Under the pieces are notes generated by a model. The model had not been told where the DNA came from. It made no database searches and saw only the letters and a list, made by a program, of their open reading frames with translations. Shown in pieces: positions 45,051 to 53,460 of a stretch of DNA of 64,000 nt. The translations under genes were made by a program, and so were the position numbers. The stretch is from Methanomassiliicoccales archaeon PtaU1.Bin124. Its GTDB lineage: Archaea > Thermoplasmatota > Thermoplasmata > Methanomassiliicoccales > UBA472. Position 1 is the first letter of the stretch; each line of letters opens with the position of its first letter. The DNA lies in NCBI GenBank assembly GCA_002067865.1, contig MVRC01000013.1:62001-126000 (forward strand), given 5' to 3'.

Positions 45051-45197
45051 CTACTGCTTGGAATACTTGGCCGGGTCGGAATCGAACTTCTTCTTGCATC
45101 CCGGGGCGCAGAAATAGTACTCCTTACCCTGGTAGCTGGACTTCCACTTGGCCGTCTTCGGGTCCACTTCCATCTTGCATATGGGGTCTGTTGCCAT
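45051..45197 (-). CDS. 48-residue YHS/TRASH-domain metal protein of the copper cluster
   Basis: An ORF of 48 codons, ATG at 45195-45197 and stop TAG at 45051-45053. It begins MATDPICKMEVDPKTAKW and contains GKEYYFCAPGCKKKFDSDP, the YHS-domain pattern with Cys7, Cys29 and Cys33 as likely metal ligands. Its ATG overlaps the copA stop in TAATG, so it is translated with copA. In archaeal cop clusters a comparable small protein (CopM/CopT type) binds Cu(I) and may hand it to the pump or regulator. Confidence 0.85.
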   Translation of the reverse strand: MATDPICKMEVDPKTAKWKSSYQGKEYYFCAPGCKKKFDSDPAKYSKQ

Positions 45198-47701
45198 TAT
45201 CTCTCACCTCCCTTCCTTCTTGCCTCCGGCACGTAGGTGCGAAGCAGCGCGGCGTTGCTCACGACCGATACCGAGCTGAGCGCCATCGCGCCTGCCGCCA
45301 CTATGGGGTTCAGTAGTATGCCGAACGCGGGGAACAGCACCCCCGCGGCTATGGGTATGCCGGCGGTGTTGTAGGCGAAGGCCCAGAACAGGTTCTGCCG
45401 GATCTTCTGGATGGTGCGCTTGCTGAGCTGCAGCGCCACCGCGGTGTCCATCAGGTCGTTGCGGATGAGCACGATGTCCCCGGTCTCTATGGCCACGTCG
45501 GTGCCCGATCCGATGGCTATGCCCACGTCCGCCTGGGCCAGCGCCGGGGCGTCGTTCACACCGTCCCCGACCATCGCCACCACCTTCCCTTCGGTCTGGA
45601 GCTTGGCCACCTCCTTCGCCTTGTCCTCCGGGAGCACCTCGGCCAGCACCCGGTCGATGCCCAGCTGCTTGGCGATGACGTCGGCGGTCCGCTTGTTGTC
45701 GCCGGTGATCATGACCAGCTCCACGCCCATGCCGCGCAGCTCCGCCAGCGCCTCCTTGGCCGAGTCCTTGATGACGTCCGCCACACCGATGGCGCCGACC
45801 ACCTGGCCGTCCACCGCCACGATCATGACGGTGCGGCCCATGCCCTGCAGCTCATCGATCGCACCCCTGCTCCTCTCCAGCGGAACGTTCTCCTGCTCCA
45901 TCAGCCGGGCCGAGCCTACCAGTACGTTATGGCCGTCCAATGTGGCCTTGACGCCCTTGCCCGGCACGTTCTCGAAGTTCTCCGGCGGGGTGAGCGTCGC
46001 GCCGTCCGCCTCCCCCCTTCTCACGATGGCTTGGCCGATGGGATGCTCGCTTCCCTTCTCGGCCGATGCGGCAATGGCCAGCAGATGCGCTTCGTTATAT
46101 CCGAAGGTGCGCACGTCGGTCACTGCCAGCTCGCCCTTGGTCAGGGTGCCGGTCTTGTCGAAGACCATCACGTTGACCTTGCCTGCGGTCTCCAGCGCCT
46201 CGGAGCTCTTGATCAGCACGCCCAGCTCCGCCCCCTTGCCGGTACCGACCATGATGGCCGTCGGAGTCGCCAGTCCCAATGCGCAGGGGCAGGCGATGAC
46301 CAGCACGCTGATGAATATGACCAGCGAGAAGGGGAAGTGCGGGTCGGTGACCCCGAACGCCCCGGTCCCGATGAAGTACCAGAACGCGAACGCGATCAAG
46401 GCGATGCTGATGACCGCCGGTACGAAGACCGCGGCCACCCGGTCCGCCAGACGCTGTATCGGCGCCTTCGACGCCTGGGCGTTCTCCACCAGGCGGATGA
46501 TCTGTGCCAGCGCTGTGTCGGAACCGACCCTGGTGGCGCGCACCTGCAGCAGCCCGTTCTTGTTGATGCTGCCGCCGATGACATGCAGCCCCTCCTCCTT
46601 GTGCACCGGAACGCTCTCGCCGGTAAGGAGGGACTCATCGACCTCCGAATCGCCCTGCACCACCACGCCGTCGGTCGGGACCTTCTCTCCCGGTCTCACG
46701 ACCATCAGGTCGTTCACGTCCAGATCGTCGTAGGCCACCTCGACCTCCTTCCCGTCCCTGAGAACGTTCGCCGTCCGGGCCTGCAGGTCCACCAGTTTTC
46801 TGATGGCGGCGGAGGTGCGTCCCTTCGCCTTCGCCTCCAGGTACTTGCCGAACAGGATGAGCGCGATGATCATGGCGGAACTGTCGTAGTAGACGTCCTT
46901 GAACGGCACCGCCTCGGGGAAGAAGGTGATGGCCACGCTATAGAAGTAGGCCGCGCTGGTGCCGACGGCGATGAGCGTGTCCATGTTGGCCGAGCGGTTG
47001 CGCAGCGCCTTCCAGGCGCCGATGTAGAACTGGTACCCGGCGATGAACTGCACTGGGGTGGCCAGCAGGAACAGGATGTAATTGCCGTAATCCATGATGA
47101 ACTGTTCATGGCCCAGCGAGGTGAACGTCATCAGGAGCATGATGGTGAGCGTCGGTATGCCCAATGCCAGCGCGAAGATCAGCAACTTCTTCTGCCGCTG
47201 CGTCTCCTTCTCCCTGATCTCCCTCTCCGCATCGACGGTCTTCGCCTCCAGCACTTCATACCCGGAGTCGCGGATGGCCTGTTTGATCTGTGCCAGCCTT
47301 ACTCTCTCCGGATCGTAGCGGACCAGCACCTTCTCGGTGGCCAGGTTCGCCGAGGCGGAGAACACCCCGTCCAACGCCATGACCGCATCTTCCACCGTGC
47401 CGACGCACGAGGCGCAGGTCATGCCCCCGATGGACAGGCTAGCCTCGTTGACGATGACGCCATAGCCGGCATCGACCACCGCCTTGGACATGGTCTCGAT
47501 ATCGACCTTGTCCGGGTCGAACTGCACCGTGGCCTTCTCCGTCGCCAGGTTGACGTTTGCTCCCTGCACGCCAGGCAGCTTCTCCAGCGCCTCGGTGATG
47601 GTGCCAGCGCAGGTGGCGCAGGTCATGCCAGTGACACCGAAGCTGGCGGTACGCCTGCCCGTCTTCGGCACCTCTTCCTTCATCTCTTCCCGCTCGCTCA
47701 T
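45197..47701 (-). CDS. copA: Copper-translocating P-type ATPase
   Basis: An 834-residue P1B-type ATPase. Two N-terminal heavy-metal domains carry GMTCATC and GMTCASC (about residues 24-31 and 90-97). About eight membrane helices follow. The ion-binding CPC motif is in VIACPCALGLATP (about residue 470), the phosphorylation site in DKTGTLTKGE (about 512), then HP in SEHPIGQAI and MVGDGVNDAPAL. CPC plus two CXXC domains indicates Cu(I) export. It is divergently transcribed from copR, and its stop overlaps the YHS gene start by one base. Confidence 0.96.
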   Translation of the reverse strand: MSEREEMKEEVPKTGRRTASFGVTGMTCATCAGTITEALEKLPGVQGANVNLATEKATVQFDPDKVDIETMSKAVVDAGYGVIVNEASLSIGGMTCASCVGTVEDAVMALDGVFSASANLATEKVLVRYDPERVRLAQIKQAIRDSGYEVLEAKTVDAEREIREKETQRQKKLLIFALALGIPTLTIMLLMTFTSLGHEQFIMDYGNYILFLLATPVQFIAGYQFYIGAWKALRNRSANMDTLIAVGTSAAYFYSVAITFFPEAVPFKDVYYDSSAMIIALILFGKYLEAKAKGRTSAAIRKLVDLQARTANVLRDGKEVEVAYDDLDVNDLMVVRPGEKVPTDGVVVQGDSEVDESLLTGESVPVHKEEGLHVIGGSINKNGLLQVRATRVGSDTALAQIIRLVENAQASKAPIQRLADRVAAVFVPAVISIALIAFAFWYFIGTGAFGVTDPHFPFSLVIFISVLVIACPCALGLATPTAIMVGTGKGAELGVLIKSSEALETAGKVNVMVFDKTGTLTKGELAVTDVRTFGYNEAHLLAIAASAEKGSEHPIGQAIVRRGEADGATLTPPENFENVPGKGVKATLDGHNVLVGSARLMEQENVPLERSRGAIDELQGMGRTVMIVAVDGQVVGAIGVADVIKDSAKEALAELRGMGVELVMITGDNKRTADVIAKQLGIDRVLAEVLPEDKAKEVAKLQTEGKVVAMVGDGVNDAPALAQADVGIAIGSGTDVAIETGDIVLIRNDLMDTAVALQLSKRTIQKIRQNLFWAFAYNTAGIPIAAGVLFPAFGILLNPIVAAGAMALSSVSVVSNAALLRTYVPEARRKGGER

Positions 47702-47856
47702 CCCTGGGTCTATTCCAGCCGCTAGTTTATCTAGCTATTCCTCTACAAATGGAAAAAAAAGTGGAAAAATTCTACCAGTGGGAAAGAAGCAGATGCATCT
47801 TGTTTCAAGATTGTTCATCAAGTAGCTTTATGTAGAGCATGGAAATTCGGGGTTCA
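47702..47856. promoter_or_regulatory. Divergent copA/copR promoter region with palindrome
   Basis: A 155-base gap between copA (minus) and copR (plus). ATCTTG-TTT-CAAGAT (47797-47811) is a perfect palindrome just upstream of the copR TATA-like GCTTTATGTA (47824-47833), whose position makes the ATG at 47857 leaderless. Toward copA, GTGGAAA, GTGGAAAA and GTGGGAAA-like repeats occur at 47750-47786, and AGCTAGATAAACT (minus strand, about 47727-47740) is a TATA candidate. The palindrome is a good CopR operator candidate. Confidence 0.5.
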
Positions 47857-48477
47857 ATGAACCTTGATAACACGGATGTCAACATTCTCAAGGTGCTCCT
47901 GGAGAACGGACGTCTCTCTTTTAGACAGATCGCAGAACGCATTAAGGTCAGCGTTCCCACCGTTAGCAGCAAGGTCGGCAACCTGGAGAACATGGGCGTG
48001 ATAAAGGGCTATACCGCCAACATCGACACGGAGAAGCTGGGCGGGATCAGCGTCATAATAACCCTGAAGACCAAGCCGGCGGACCTGCGCCGCGTCTCCG
48101 AGCGCTTCCTGAACAGCGAGAGGGTGCGCCAGATGTATGCCATGAGCAATGGGAAGCTGCAGCTGGTCTGCACTTTCTCCAGCCAGGCCATGATAAACGA
48201 GTTCATCACCTCCCTGGCCGACGTGCCTGAGATAATCGAGTACGAGATCGCCAACATCGTCAGCGTCATGAAGGAAGGCCCCAGGGCTGTCGTCAACGGC
48301 GACACCTCCGTGGTGCTGCAGTGCAGCTACTGCAAGAAGCAGATGCACGACGACGCCGTGAAGGTCAGGCTGGGGGAGCGCGACTACTACGTCTGCTGCC
48401 CGGTCTGCCAGAAGGGGTTCGAGGCAAAGTACAACAGCATGAAGGCCGAGGCCGAGAAGGCCAAGGCCGAATCATAA
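47857..48477 (+). CDS. copR: CopR-like copper regulator: Lrp-type helix-turn-helix plus TRASH domain
   Basis: A 206-residue protein. Residues ~1-55 form an Lrp/AsnC-type helix-turn-helix (MNLDNTDVNILKVLLENGRL, VSVPTVSSKVGNLENMGVI), followed by a ligand-type alpha/beta domain. The C-terminus carries a TRASH metal-sensing motif, CSYCKKQM then YYVCCPVCQKGFEAKY (Cys at about 150-183). This architecture is that of archaeal CopR/CopT, which control copA in response to Cu(I). The ATG at 47857 is chosen over 47839 by promoter spacing. Its stop overlaps the ridA stop by six bases. Confidence 0.88.
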   Translation: MNLDNTDVNILKVLLENGRLSFRQIAERIKVSVPTVSSKVGNLENMGVIKGYTANIDTEKLGGISVIITLKTKPADLRRVSERFLNSERVRQMYAMSNGKLQLVCTFSSQAMINEFITSLADVPEIIEYEIANIVSVMKEGPRAVVNGDTSVVLQCSYCKKQMHDDAVKVRLGERDYYVCCPVCQKGFEAKYNSMKAEAEKAKAES

Positions 48478-48849
48478 TCTTATTATCGCGTCGATCTCCA
48501 CCCTTCCGCCCAGCGGTAGCTTGGCCACCTGGACCGTGGTGCGCGCAGGCGCATCGGTCCGGAAATGTTCCGCGTAGACGGCGTTCAGCTGCGGGAACTC
48601 GGCCAGGTCGATGACGAAGACCCCGCACCTCACGGCGTTCTTCAGGTCCCCTCCGGCCGCCTCGGCCACCTTCTGCAGGTTCCTGAGCGCCTGGCGGGTC
48701 TCCGCCTCGATCCCGCCCGGCACGATCTTGCCCGTGGCAGGGTCCAGTCCTAACTGCCCGGAGCAGTAGAGCATGCCGTCGCTTATGATCGCCTGAGAGT
48801 AGGGGCCGATGGCCTTCGGGGCCTGTTCAGAATGGACCGTCTTCCTCAT
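48472..48849 (-). CDS. ridA: RidA family deaminase (YjgF/UK114)
   Basis: A 125-residue RidA protein. The start MRKTVHSEQAPKAIGPYSQA, the strand GMLYCSGQLGLDPATGKIV and the C-terminal RTTVQVAKLPLGGRVEIDAI are family signatures; the Arg in the last segment binds the substrate carboxylate. RidA hydrolyses reactive 2-aminoacrylate and related enamines from PLP enzymes. It lies 22 bases after the HAD gene and is probably co-transcribed. The start 48849 is used instead of an in-frame ATG at 48891 that lies inside the HAD gene. Confidence 0.93.
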   Translation of the reverse strand: MRKTVHSEQAPKAIGPYSQAIISDGMLYCSGQLGLDPATGKIVPGGIEAETRQALRNLQKVAEAAGGDLKNAVRCGVFVIDLAEFPQLNAVYAEHFRTDAPARTTVQVAKLPLGGRVEIDAIIRL

Positions 48850-48871
48850 GTCACGCGAATCGATGCAGGCT

Positions 48872-49570
48872 TTAGTAAACCTTGTGGCCATCCAATTGGG
48901 GCAACAGTCCCGGCAGCTCGGCCACGGAGATGAGCACCACCAAGGGCGGCCGCTTGGACCATTTCTCCCAGTCGTTGGATCCCGTCAGCACACCGACGAA
49001 TCCGGAGCCGGCCGCTTCAGCGCACTGCTGGTCGATGAAATGGTCTCCGATGAAGACGCACCCGGACGGGTCGAGGCCGAGGAGATCGGCCGTCCTCACC
49101 AGGGCGATGGGGTTGGGCTTCGCCTCCCTCAGGTCGAAGTCGTCCCTGCACACCGTGGCCTGGAAGGGGAAGTTAAGGCCTGAAGCGCGCAGCGCCCGCA
49201 TCGCATATTCCCTCGATCCGCGGGTAAGAAGGCCTATGCGGTATCCTTTTGCCTGGATGTGATCGAGCACCTCCTTGACCCCGGAGATCATCGTCGTCCT
49301 CTCCACATCCCTCAGCTCGACCTGGGTGGAGACGTTCTCCAGCCTGTCAAGCAAGGCCGTGAGCTTTCCGTGGTCGACCTTACCCTCCAGGTAGGTGAGC
49401 GCCTTCAGCACGTTGTTCGAGATCGCCCCCTTCTGTTCCAGCAGGTCCGGAGGGATGGGCATCTCCTTCAATGCGGCCATGACCTGCTCCCGCATCAAAG
49501 AAAAATCGATCGTGCTGTGGACCAAGGTGCCGTCAAGGTCGAAGATCACACCGCGGTATGGTTTGTCCAC
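48872..49570 (-). CDS. HAD family phosphatase (phosphoglycolate phosphatase-like)
   Basis: A 232-residue HAD hydrolase. Motif I is FDLDGTLVHS (Asp11 nucleophile, Asp13 acid/base), motif II Thr in LLTRGS, motif III Lys in EAKPNP, and motif IV FIGDHFIDQQCA. The helical cap between motif I and II (about residues 20-95) marks subclass I, like phosphoglycolate phosphatase Gph. The substrate cannot be set by sequence. It is first of a two-gene unit with ridA, which may pair two metabolite-damage-control activities. Confidence 0.85.
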   Translation of the reverse strand: MDKPYRGVIFDLDGTLVHSTIDFSLMREQVMAALKEMPIPPDLLEQKGAISNNVLKALTYLEGKVDHGKLTALLDRLENVSTQVELRDVERTTMISGVKEVLDHIQAKGYRIGLLTRGSREYAMRALRASGLNFPFQATVCRDDFDLREAKPNPIALVRTADLLGLDPSGCVFIGDHFIDQQCAEAAGSGFVGVLTGSNDWEKWSKRPPLVVLISVAELPGLLPQLDGHKVY

Positions 49571-49796
49571 CTTTCTGCCTCCCTTTTGGAACTATACCTT
49601 TACGGATTTTTATCGGTTTTGATAAACTGGCCAGCTTTTTGCTGGACGAGCTCATCGGATTTGCAGATGCAGATAATTATATTGATAAGCAAATTAAAAT
49701 ATATTCTATTATTTAAACATTAAGGTAGCATGCTCCAATTTGGTTTTAATAGCTACAAGACGAGCTAGATACAATCATAAATGGAAGGCGAAGTGG
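49571..49796. other. Intergenic region between HAD gene and repeat peptide gene
   Basis: A 226-base AT-rich stretch. CCAGC-TTTTT-GCTGG (about 49630-49644) is a small hairpin. TATATTCTATTATTTAAAC (49700-49718) and TTTTAATAG (49743-49751) are TATA candidates for the plus-strand repeat-peptide gene. No gene is convincing. Confidence 0.35.
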
Positions 49797-50030
49797 ATGA
49801 AGGTTACGAGGAAGTTGCTATTCGTGGTCGGGGCTGCCGCGGTCATCGTTGGCGCCTGCGCCCTGATTGGAACCGCCCCCGCACTGGCGAGCGTATTGAA
49901 CATCCCTGGTATCGATCCTATCAACATCCCGGGAATTGACCCAATTAATATCCCGGGAATTGATCCCATCAACATCCCTGGTATCGACCCGATCAACATA
50001 CCAGGCATCGACCCTATTAGCGTATTCTGA
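49797..50030 (+). CDS. Small secreted protein with five NIPGIDPI repeats
   Basis: A 77-residue protein. Residues 1-33 form a signal peptide: a basic start (MKVTRK), a hydrophobic stretch (LLFVVGAAAVIVGACALIG) and a plausible cleavage site after ALA. The mature part is almost only five perfect copies of the octapeptide NIPGIDPI (residues 35-74), then SVF. Each unit starts with Asn and has Pro-Gly and Asp-Pro turns. The DNA of the units differs at most third positions, so the peptide is conserved by selection rather than recent duplication. The ATG at 49797 is used; an in-frame codon at 49740 is upstream. It could be a surface peptide, a matrix protein or a precursor processed to repeat peptides; no maturation enzyme is next to it. 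Confidence 0.7.
   Translation: MKVTRKLLFVVGAAAVIVGACALIGTAPALASVLNIPGIDPINIPGIDPINIPGIDPINIPGIDPINIPGIDPISVF
49899..50018 (+). repeat. Five tandem 24-base units encoding NIPGIDPI
   Basis: The five units lie in phase without gaps and code identical octapeptides. Third bases vary: the Ile codons alternate ATC, ATT and ATA, the Pro codons CCT, CCG, CCA and CCC, and the Gly codons GGT, GGA and GGC. The units are therefore old and under amino-acid selection. Confidence 0.9.
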
Positions 50031-50037
50031 GCCGCCC

Positions 50038-50081
50038 GAGAATGACCTCACGGGGGAACGGGGTCATTCTCCTATTTTTTT
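50038..50081 (+). terminator. Hairpin terminator of the repeat peptide gene
   Basis: GAGAATGACC (50038-50047) pairs perfectly with GGTCATTCTC (50062-50071), and the stem is followed by a T-run at 50074-50081. It begins eight bases after the stop codon and overlaps the 3' end of the convergent STAND gene. Confidence 0.8.
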
Positions 50082-52745
50082 CATTTCCTTCTTGATCTCG
50101 ACCAATATGCGTTGGTTCTTCGACTCCTCTGCCGCCCTGGCTGTCTGCTCGAAGATATGAACGGCCTCGGCGCTCTCGCCCCTGGCGGCATAGGTCTTGC
50201 CTATCTCCAGCAGGAAAGGTGCCAGTACGGACGAGAGGTTCAATGCCCTCAGCTGGTCGGTGCCGCGCTGGAACTCCTCCTTGGCCCATTCCCAGTCACC
50301 GCGCATGTTGAACAGGAAGCCGCGGTAGATGTGCAGGGCGGCGAGCATCAGCGGGTCGTTCAGCTTCTGCATGATGCGCGTGGCCTGGCGGATCTGCTCA
50401 TCGGCCGACTCCAGGTTGCCGATCATCAGGTTCGTGGCGGCCAGGTTCGATAGCGCATAACCGAGCGTGCTCACGTCACCGCAGTTGCTGGCCAGCTCGA
50501 CCGCCCTCTGCTGCATGCGCAGGCTCTCCTCGAAGCTGTCCATCTCCCTCAGGTCCGAGCCGATGGCCATCGTTACCTTCGCAATGATGTTGAGGTCGCC
50601 GGTCCTCTCCAGCACCGCCAACGCCTCCTTCTTCAACTTGATCGACTCGTCCGGCATCCTCTGCGCCGCCCTGAGCTTGCCGCTACCGTACAAGGCCTTG
50701 CCCTGGGCCAGGCGGTCCCCCACCTTCTGCGCGAACTCGGCGGTGGAACGGTAATGTGCCTCCGCCTCCTCGTAACGGCCACGGCGCTCCTCCACCCCGC
50801 CCAGGTAGTAATGCGACTCTGCCAGTGTGGCGTTGTCATCTGCCATGGCGGACAGTCTCAGCGCCTCGTTCAGCCGTACCACGGCATCGTCGAAACGGGT
50901 CCGCTTCACCTCGATGATGCCCATTCTCAGCAGCGTGGATGCGGCCAGGCGGGGCTCCTTCTCCCTGTCGATGCGGGACAGCACCTCCTCGCTCTCCGCT
51001 ATCGCCCGGTCATACTCCCCCTTCAGGTCCATGATCTGGGCATGGAGCAGGAGGAGTTCCTTCCTCTCCTTCGTCTCACCTTCCGAGAGAAGGCGTTCCA
51101 GGAGGGGGTTGAACTGGTTCAGGTAGCCCTTGCCGATGATGTCCTCCCCCCGGCCGGCGGCGATGTCGATGGCCTTGGCCATGTCCTTGGCCATGATGCA
51201 GTGGTACAGTCCCTCCACCTGAGAGGCGGCGGAGGTGTCCTGGATGTAGAACTTGGAGGCGGCCAGGTGATACACCGACCTCTGCCTCGGGGTGAGGCGG
51301 GTGTAGGTGAACTCCCTCAGCATGTCGTGCATGCCGATCATCCTCCCCATCGATTCATGCAGGATCGACTTGGCCAATAGCGAATCGACCGTCTCATAGG
51401 AGATGGCATAGTTCGGGTCATCCAGCTCGGCGTTCTCCCCGTGGATCTCCTTGTGGATCTCCTCCTCGGTGACGAAGAACGCATCGATGATGACGGGGTA
51501 ACGGAACACGGCCGCCACGTTCATCACGCGCTTCTCGGCCAGGTCCAGCTTCGAGACCACCTCCTGCTCGATGAACATGCGCACGTTCTTGCCCAGCGCC
51601 GCCTCCGGGTCCTCGATCAGCTCGAGGAAGAGCGGGTGGCCCTTGGTGATGCGCACCATCTGGTCCAGCTTCTCCTCCGACACCGAACGGCCCCGCAGCA
51701 TCCTCTGGCTGCTGGCATCGTCCAGGCCTTCCAGCTGCACCTCCTTCACCACGTTCTTGACGACGAGCCCTCTGGAATAGAACGAGGGCATGTCCCTGGT
51801 GGCGAAGATGAGGCGCACGTCCGGCAGTTCGTCCACGATGTTGATCAGCGCGGAGATGATGTCCCTCACGCCGGCCTCGGCCTTCTGCACGTCGTCGAAG
51901 ATGATGAGCACCGGCGTCCCCTGCAGGTCGTTCACCAGCAGCTGCAATATCTCGCCGATCTTGGGCGTCTCGGCCTGGGACAGGAGCCATTCCAGTCCCT
52001 TCTTGCCATCCTGGGAAAGGAACTCGGCCAGCGGGCGGAGCAGACCGCGCACGTCGACCCATTCGTGGATCTTCAGCCAGAAGACGTTGCTCTGCTCCCT
52101 GACGTCCTGAGCGAACTTGGCCAGCAGGGTGGTCTTACCTATGCCGGGGATGCCGTACACCACCACCGCCTTGGGCCCGTCCTCCGAGACCAGTTCCTGC
52201 AGGACCCGCATCTCGTTCTCTCGGCCGTAGAAGGAACGGACCGCCGGCTTCTTGTCGGTGAAGTCGACGAAGCGCTTCTCCTGCTTCACCTTCGATTCAT
52301 GGAAGGAGGAGCAGTCGAACCGTCCCCTCTCTATGCCCATGATCAGTTCGAGCGGGGTATAGCTGCCTGGGACGTACATCGACAGTCGCCCGATCTCGTC
52401 CTCGTGGCTGACGCCGTTCAGGTCCAGCACCTCGACCTTCAGCGTGTCCACGTGCTCCTTGAAGTCCTTGGCCACCTCGAACCCCTTCGGGGTGAGGAAA
52501 TAGACCCTGCGGACGCTCGGCAGGCCCTTCACATGGCGGGTGGAGACCTCCACCACCTTCTCGTTCTCCAGCTCGGCCAGGATCTTCGCCACGTTGTTCC
52601 TGCCGACGTCGATCGCGCCGGATATCCCGTCCTGCGTGACGTTGCGGGGTGCATCGGCGTCCTGCGAATAGCGGTGCAGGGGGAGCAGATGAAGTAAGAG
52701 CCTCTCCCTGGCCGTCAATAAGGATTTGCGCGAGACCCGATTCAC
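50064..52745 (-). CDS. STAND-type regulator: winged helix, NTPase, TPR repeats
   Basis: About 893 residues. The N-terminus has a winged-helix domain (about 10-90; SGAIDVGRNNVAKILAELEN, RRVYFLTPKGFEVAKDF). A P-loop NTPase follows, with Walker A VYGIPGIGKTTLLAKFA at about residue 200 and Walker B VLIIFDDVQ. The C-terminal ~430 residues are TPR-like helix pairs (NATLAESHYYLGGVEERRGR, AQGKALYGSGKLRAAQR). This MalT-like signal-transduction ATPase layout is frequent in archaea; the ligand is unknown. The GTG at 52745 is favoured because a TATA-like GATAATAATC lies about 30-45 bases upstream, while an ATG at 52841 would sit against the promoter of the opposite gene. Confidence 0.8.
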   Translation of the reverse strand: MNRVSRKSLLTARERLLLHLLPLHRYSQDADAPRNVTQDGISGAIDVGRNNVAKILAELENEKVVEVSTRHVKGLPSVRRVYFLTPKGFEVAKDFKEHVDTLKVEVLDLNGVSHEDEIGRLSMYVPGSYTPLELIMGIERGRFDCSSFHESKVKQEKRFVDFTDKKPAVRSFYGRENEMRVLQELVSEDGPKAVVVYGIPGIGKTTLLAKFAQDVREQSNVFWLKIHEWVDVRGLLRPLAEFLSQDGKKGLEWLLSQAETPKIGEILQLLVNDLQGTPVLIIFDDVQKAEAGVRDIISALINIVDELPDVRLIFATRDMPSFYSRGLVVKNVVKEVQLEGLDDASSQRMLRGRSVSEEKLDQMVRITKGHPLFLELIEDPEAALGKNVRMFIEQEVVSKLDLAEKRVMNVAAVFRYPVIIDAFFVTEEEIHKEIHGENAELDDPNYAISYETVDSLLAKSILHESMGRMIGMHDMLREFTYTRLTPRQRSVYHLAASKFYIQDTSAASQVEGLYHCIMAKDMAKAIDIAAGRGEDIIGKGYLNQFNPLLERLLSEGETKERKELLLLHAQIMDLKGEYDRAIAESEEVLSRIDREKEPRLAASTLLRMGIIEVKRTRFDDAVVRLNEALRLSAMADDNATLAESHYYLGGVEERRGRYEEAEAHYRSTAEFAQKVGDRLAQGKALYGSGKLRAAQRMPDESIKLKKEALAVLERTGDLNIIAKVTMAIGSDLREMDSFEESLRMQQRAVELASNCGDVSTLGYALSNLAATNLMIGNLESADEQIRQATRIMQKLNDPLMLAALHIYRGFLFNMRGDWEWAKEEFQRGTDQLRALNLSSVLAPFLLEIGKTYAARGESAEAVHIFEQTARAAEESKNQRILVEIKKEMKKIGE

Positions 52746-52845
52746 GAGAGGAGAAATCCACCTGGGTAGTAAAAATGATTGGTATCGATTATTATCGTCC
52801 AGGGAAAAAATAGACTCTGTCGGAAAATGAGCATGCTCCAAGCCG

Positions 52846-52890
52846 GTTTATATACCGCCAAAATCAAGGGTGTAACATCAGGTGAATGAA
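52846..52890 (+). promoter_or_regulatory. Promoter of the first DUF835 gene
   Basis: GGTTTATATACC (52845-52856) is a clear, nearly symmetrical TATA box. It predicts a start about 25 bases downstream, followed by CAGGTGA (52879-52885) just before the ATG at 52891. It lies within 100 bases of the STAND gene start, so the two are divergent neighbours. Confidence 0.6.
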
Positions 52891-53460
52891 ATGAGCACCA
52901 AGGAAACCGTCGCCAATGTGACCATCATGGTAGAGGGATATCCCCGCGTGGGTTTCAAGGCCTTCTCCAACATGTTAGTGGATGGCTCGGCCGGCGTTTG
53001 CATCTCCAGGCTCCACCCCGACTATGTGGCGGAGAAGTACGACCTGAAGGGTCCGAAGTTCTACTGGCTCACCGGCAACAGATCGGATGTGGCCATCTCA
53101 CCGAAGTCCCTTTCTCCCATGCTCAAGGCGATCAAGCAGGATTCCCGCGACACGCGCCTGCTCGTCTTCCTGGACGGCCTGGAGTACCTGCTGCTGTGGA
53201 ACGACATGAAGAAGGTCCTCGCCGCCATGATCGAGCTCGGCACGATGCTGGACCGGAACGGGGGCGAGCTGTTCATCAGCATCGACCCGCTGACGCTGGA
53301 GCAGGTGGATTTGGATAGGATATATGCAGCATTCCCGCGCGTGATGGCGATGGAGACCGTCAAAGAACAAGCTCAGCAAATCGCCTCAACCTCGCCAGGT
53401 GGAGCGGCTCCAGTAGGCGCGGGTCTAGCGGTATCAAAAGTATCGACCGCGTCTCCATGA
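52891..53460 (+). CDS. DUF835 domain protein (first copy)
   Basis: A 189-residue protein. The DUF835 domain covers about residues 10-165: GVCISRLHPDYVAEKYDLKG, FYWLTG, then LLVFLDGLEYLLLWNDMKKVL. It is a RecA-like fold without a Walker A motif, common in archaeal signalling proteins. A Ser/Ala/Gly-rich tail of ~20 residues follows. Its 3' end overlaps the convergent DUF835 gene by 101 bases. AGGTGA just upstream supports the ATG at 52891 or a GTG at 52882. Confidence 0.75.
   Translation: MSTKETVANVTIMVEGYPRVGFKAFSNMLVDGSAGVCISRLHPDYVAEKYDLKGPKFYWLTGNRSDVAISPKSLSPMLKAIKQDSRDTRLLVFLDGLEYLLLWNDMKKVLAAMIELGTMLDRNGGELFISIDPLTLEQVDLDRIYAAFPRVMAMETVKEQAQQIASTSPGGAAPVGAGLAVSKVSTASP

Noticed and set aside
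49899-50018. Reading the 24-base tandem units as a CRISPR or DNA minisatellite
   Set aside because: Units are contiguous with no spacers, stay in frame in a signal-peptide protein and differ by synonymous changes only.
49797-50030. Claim that the repeat protein is a RiPP precursor
   Set aside because: No modification enzyme, protease or dedicated exporter is adjacent; kept only as one possibility.
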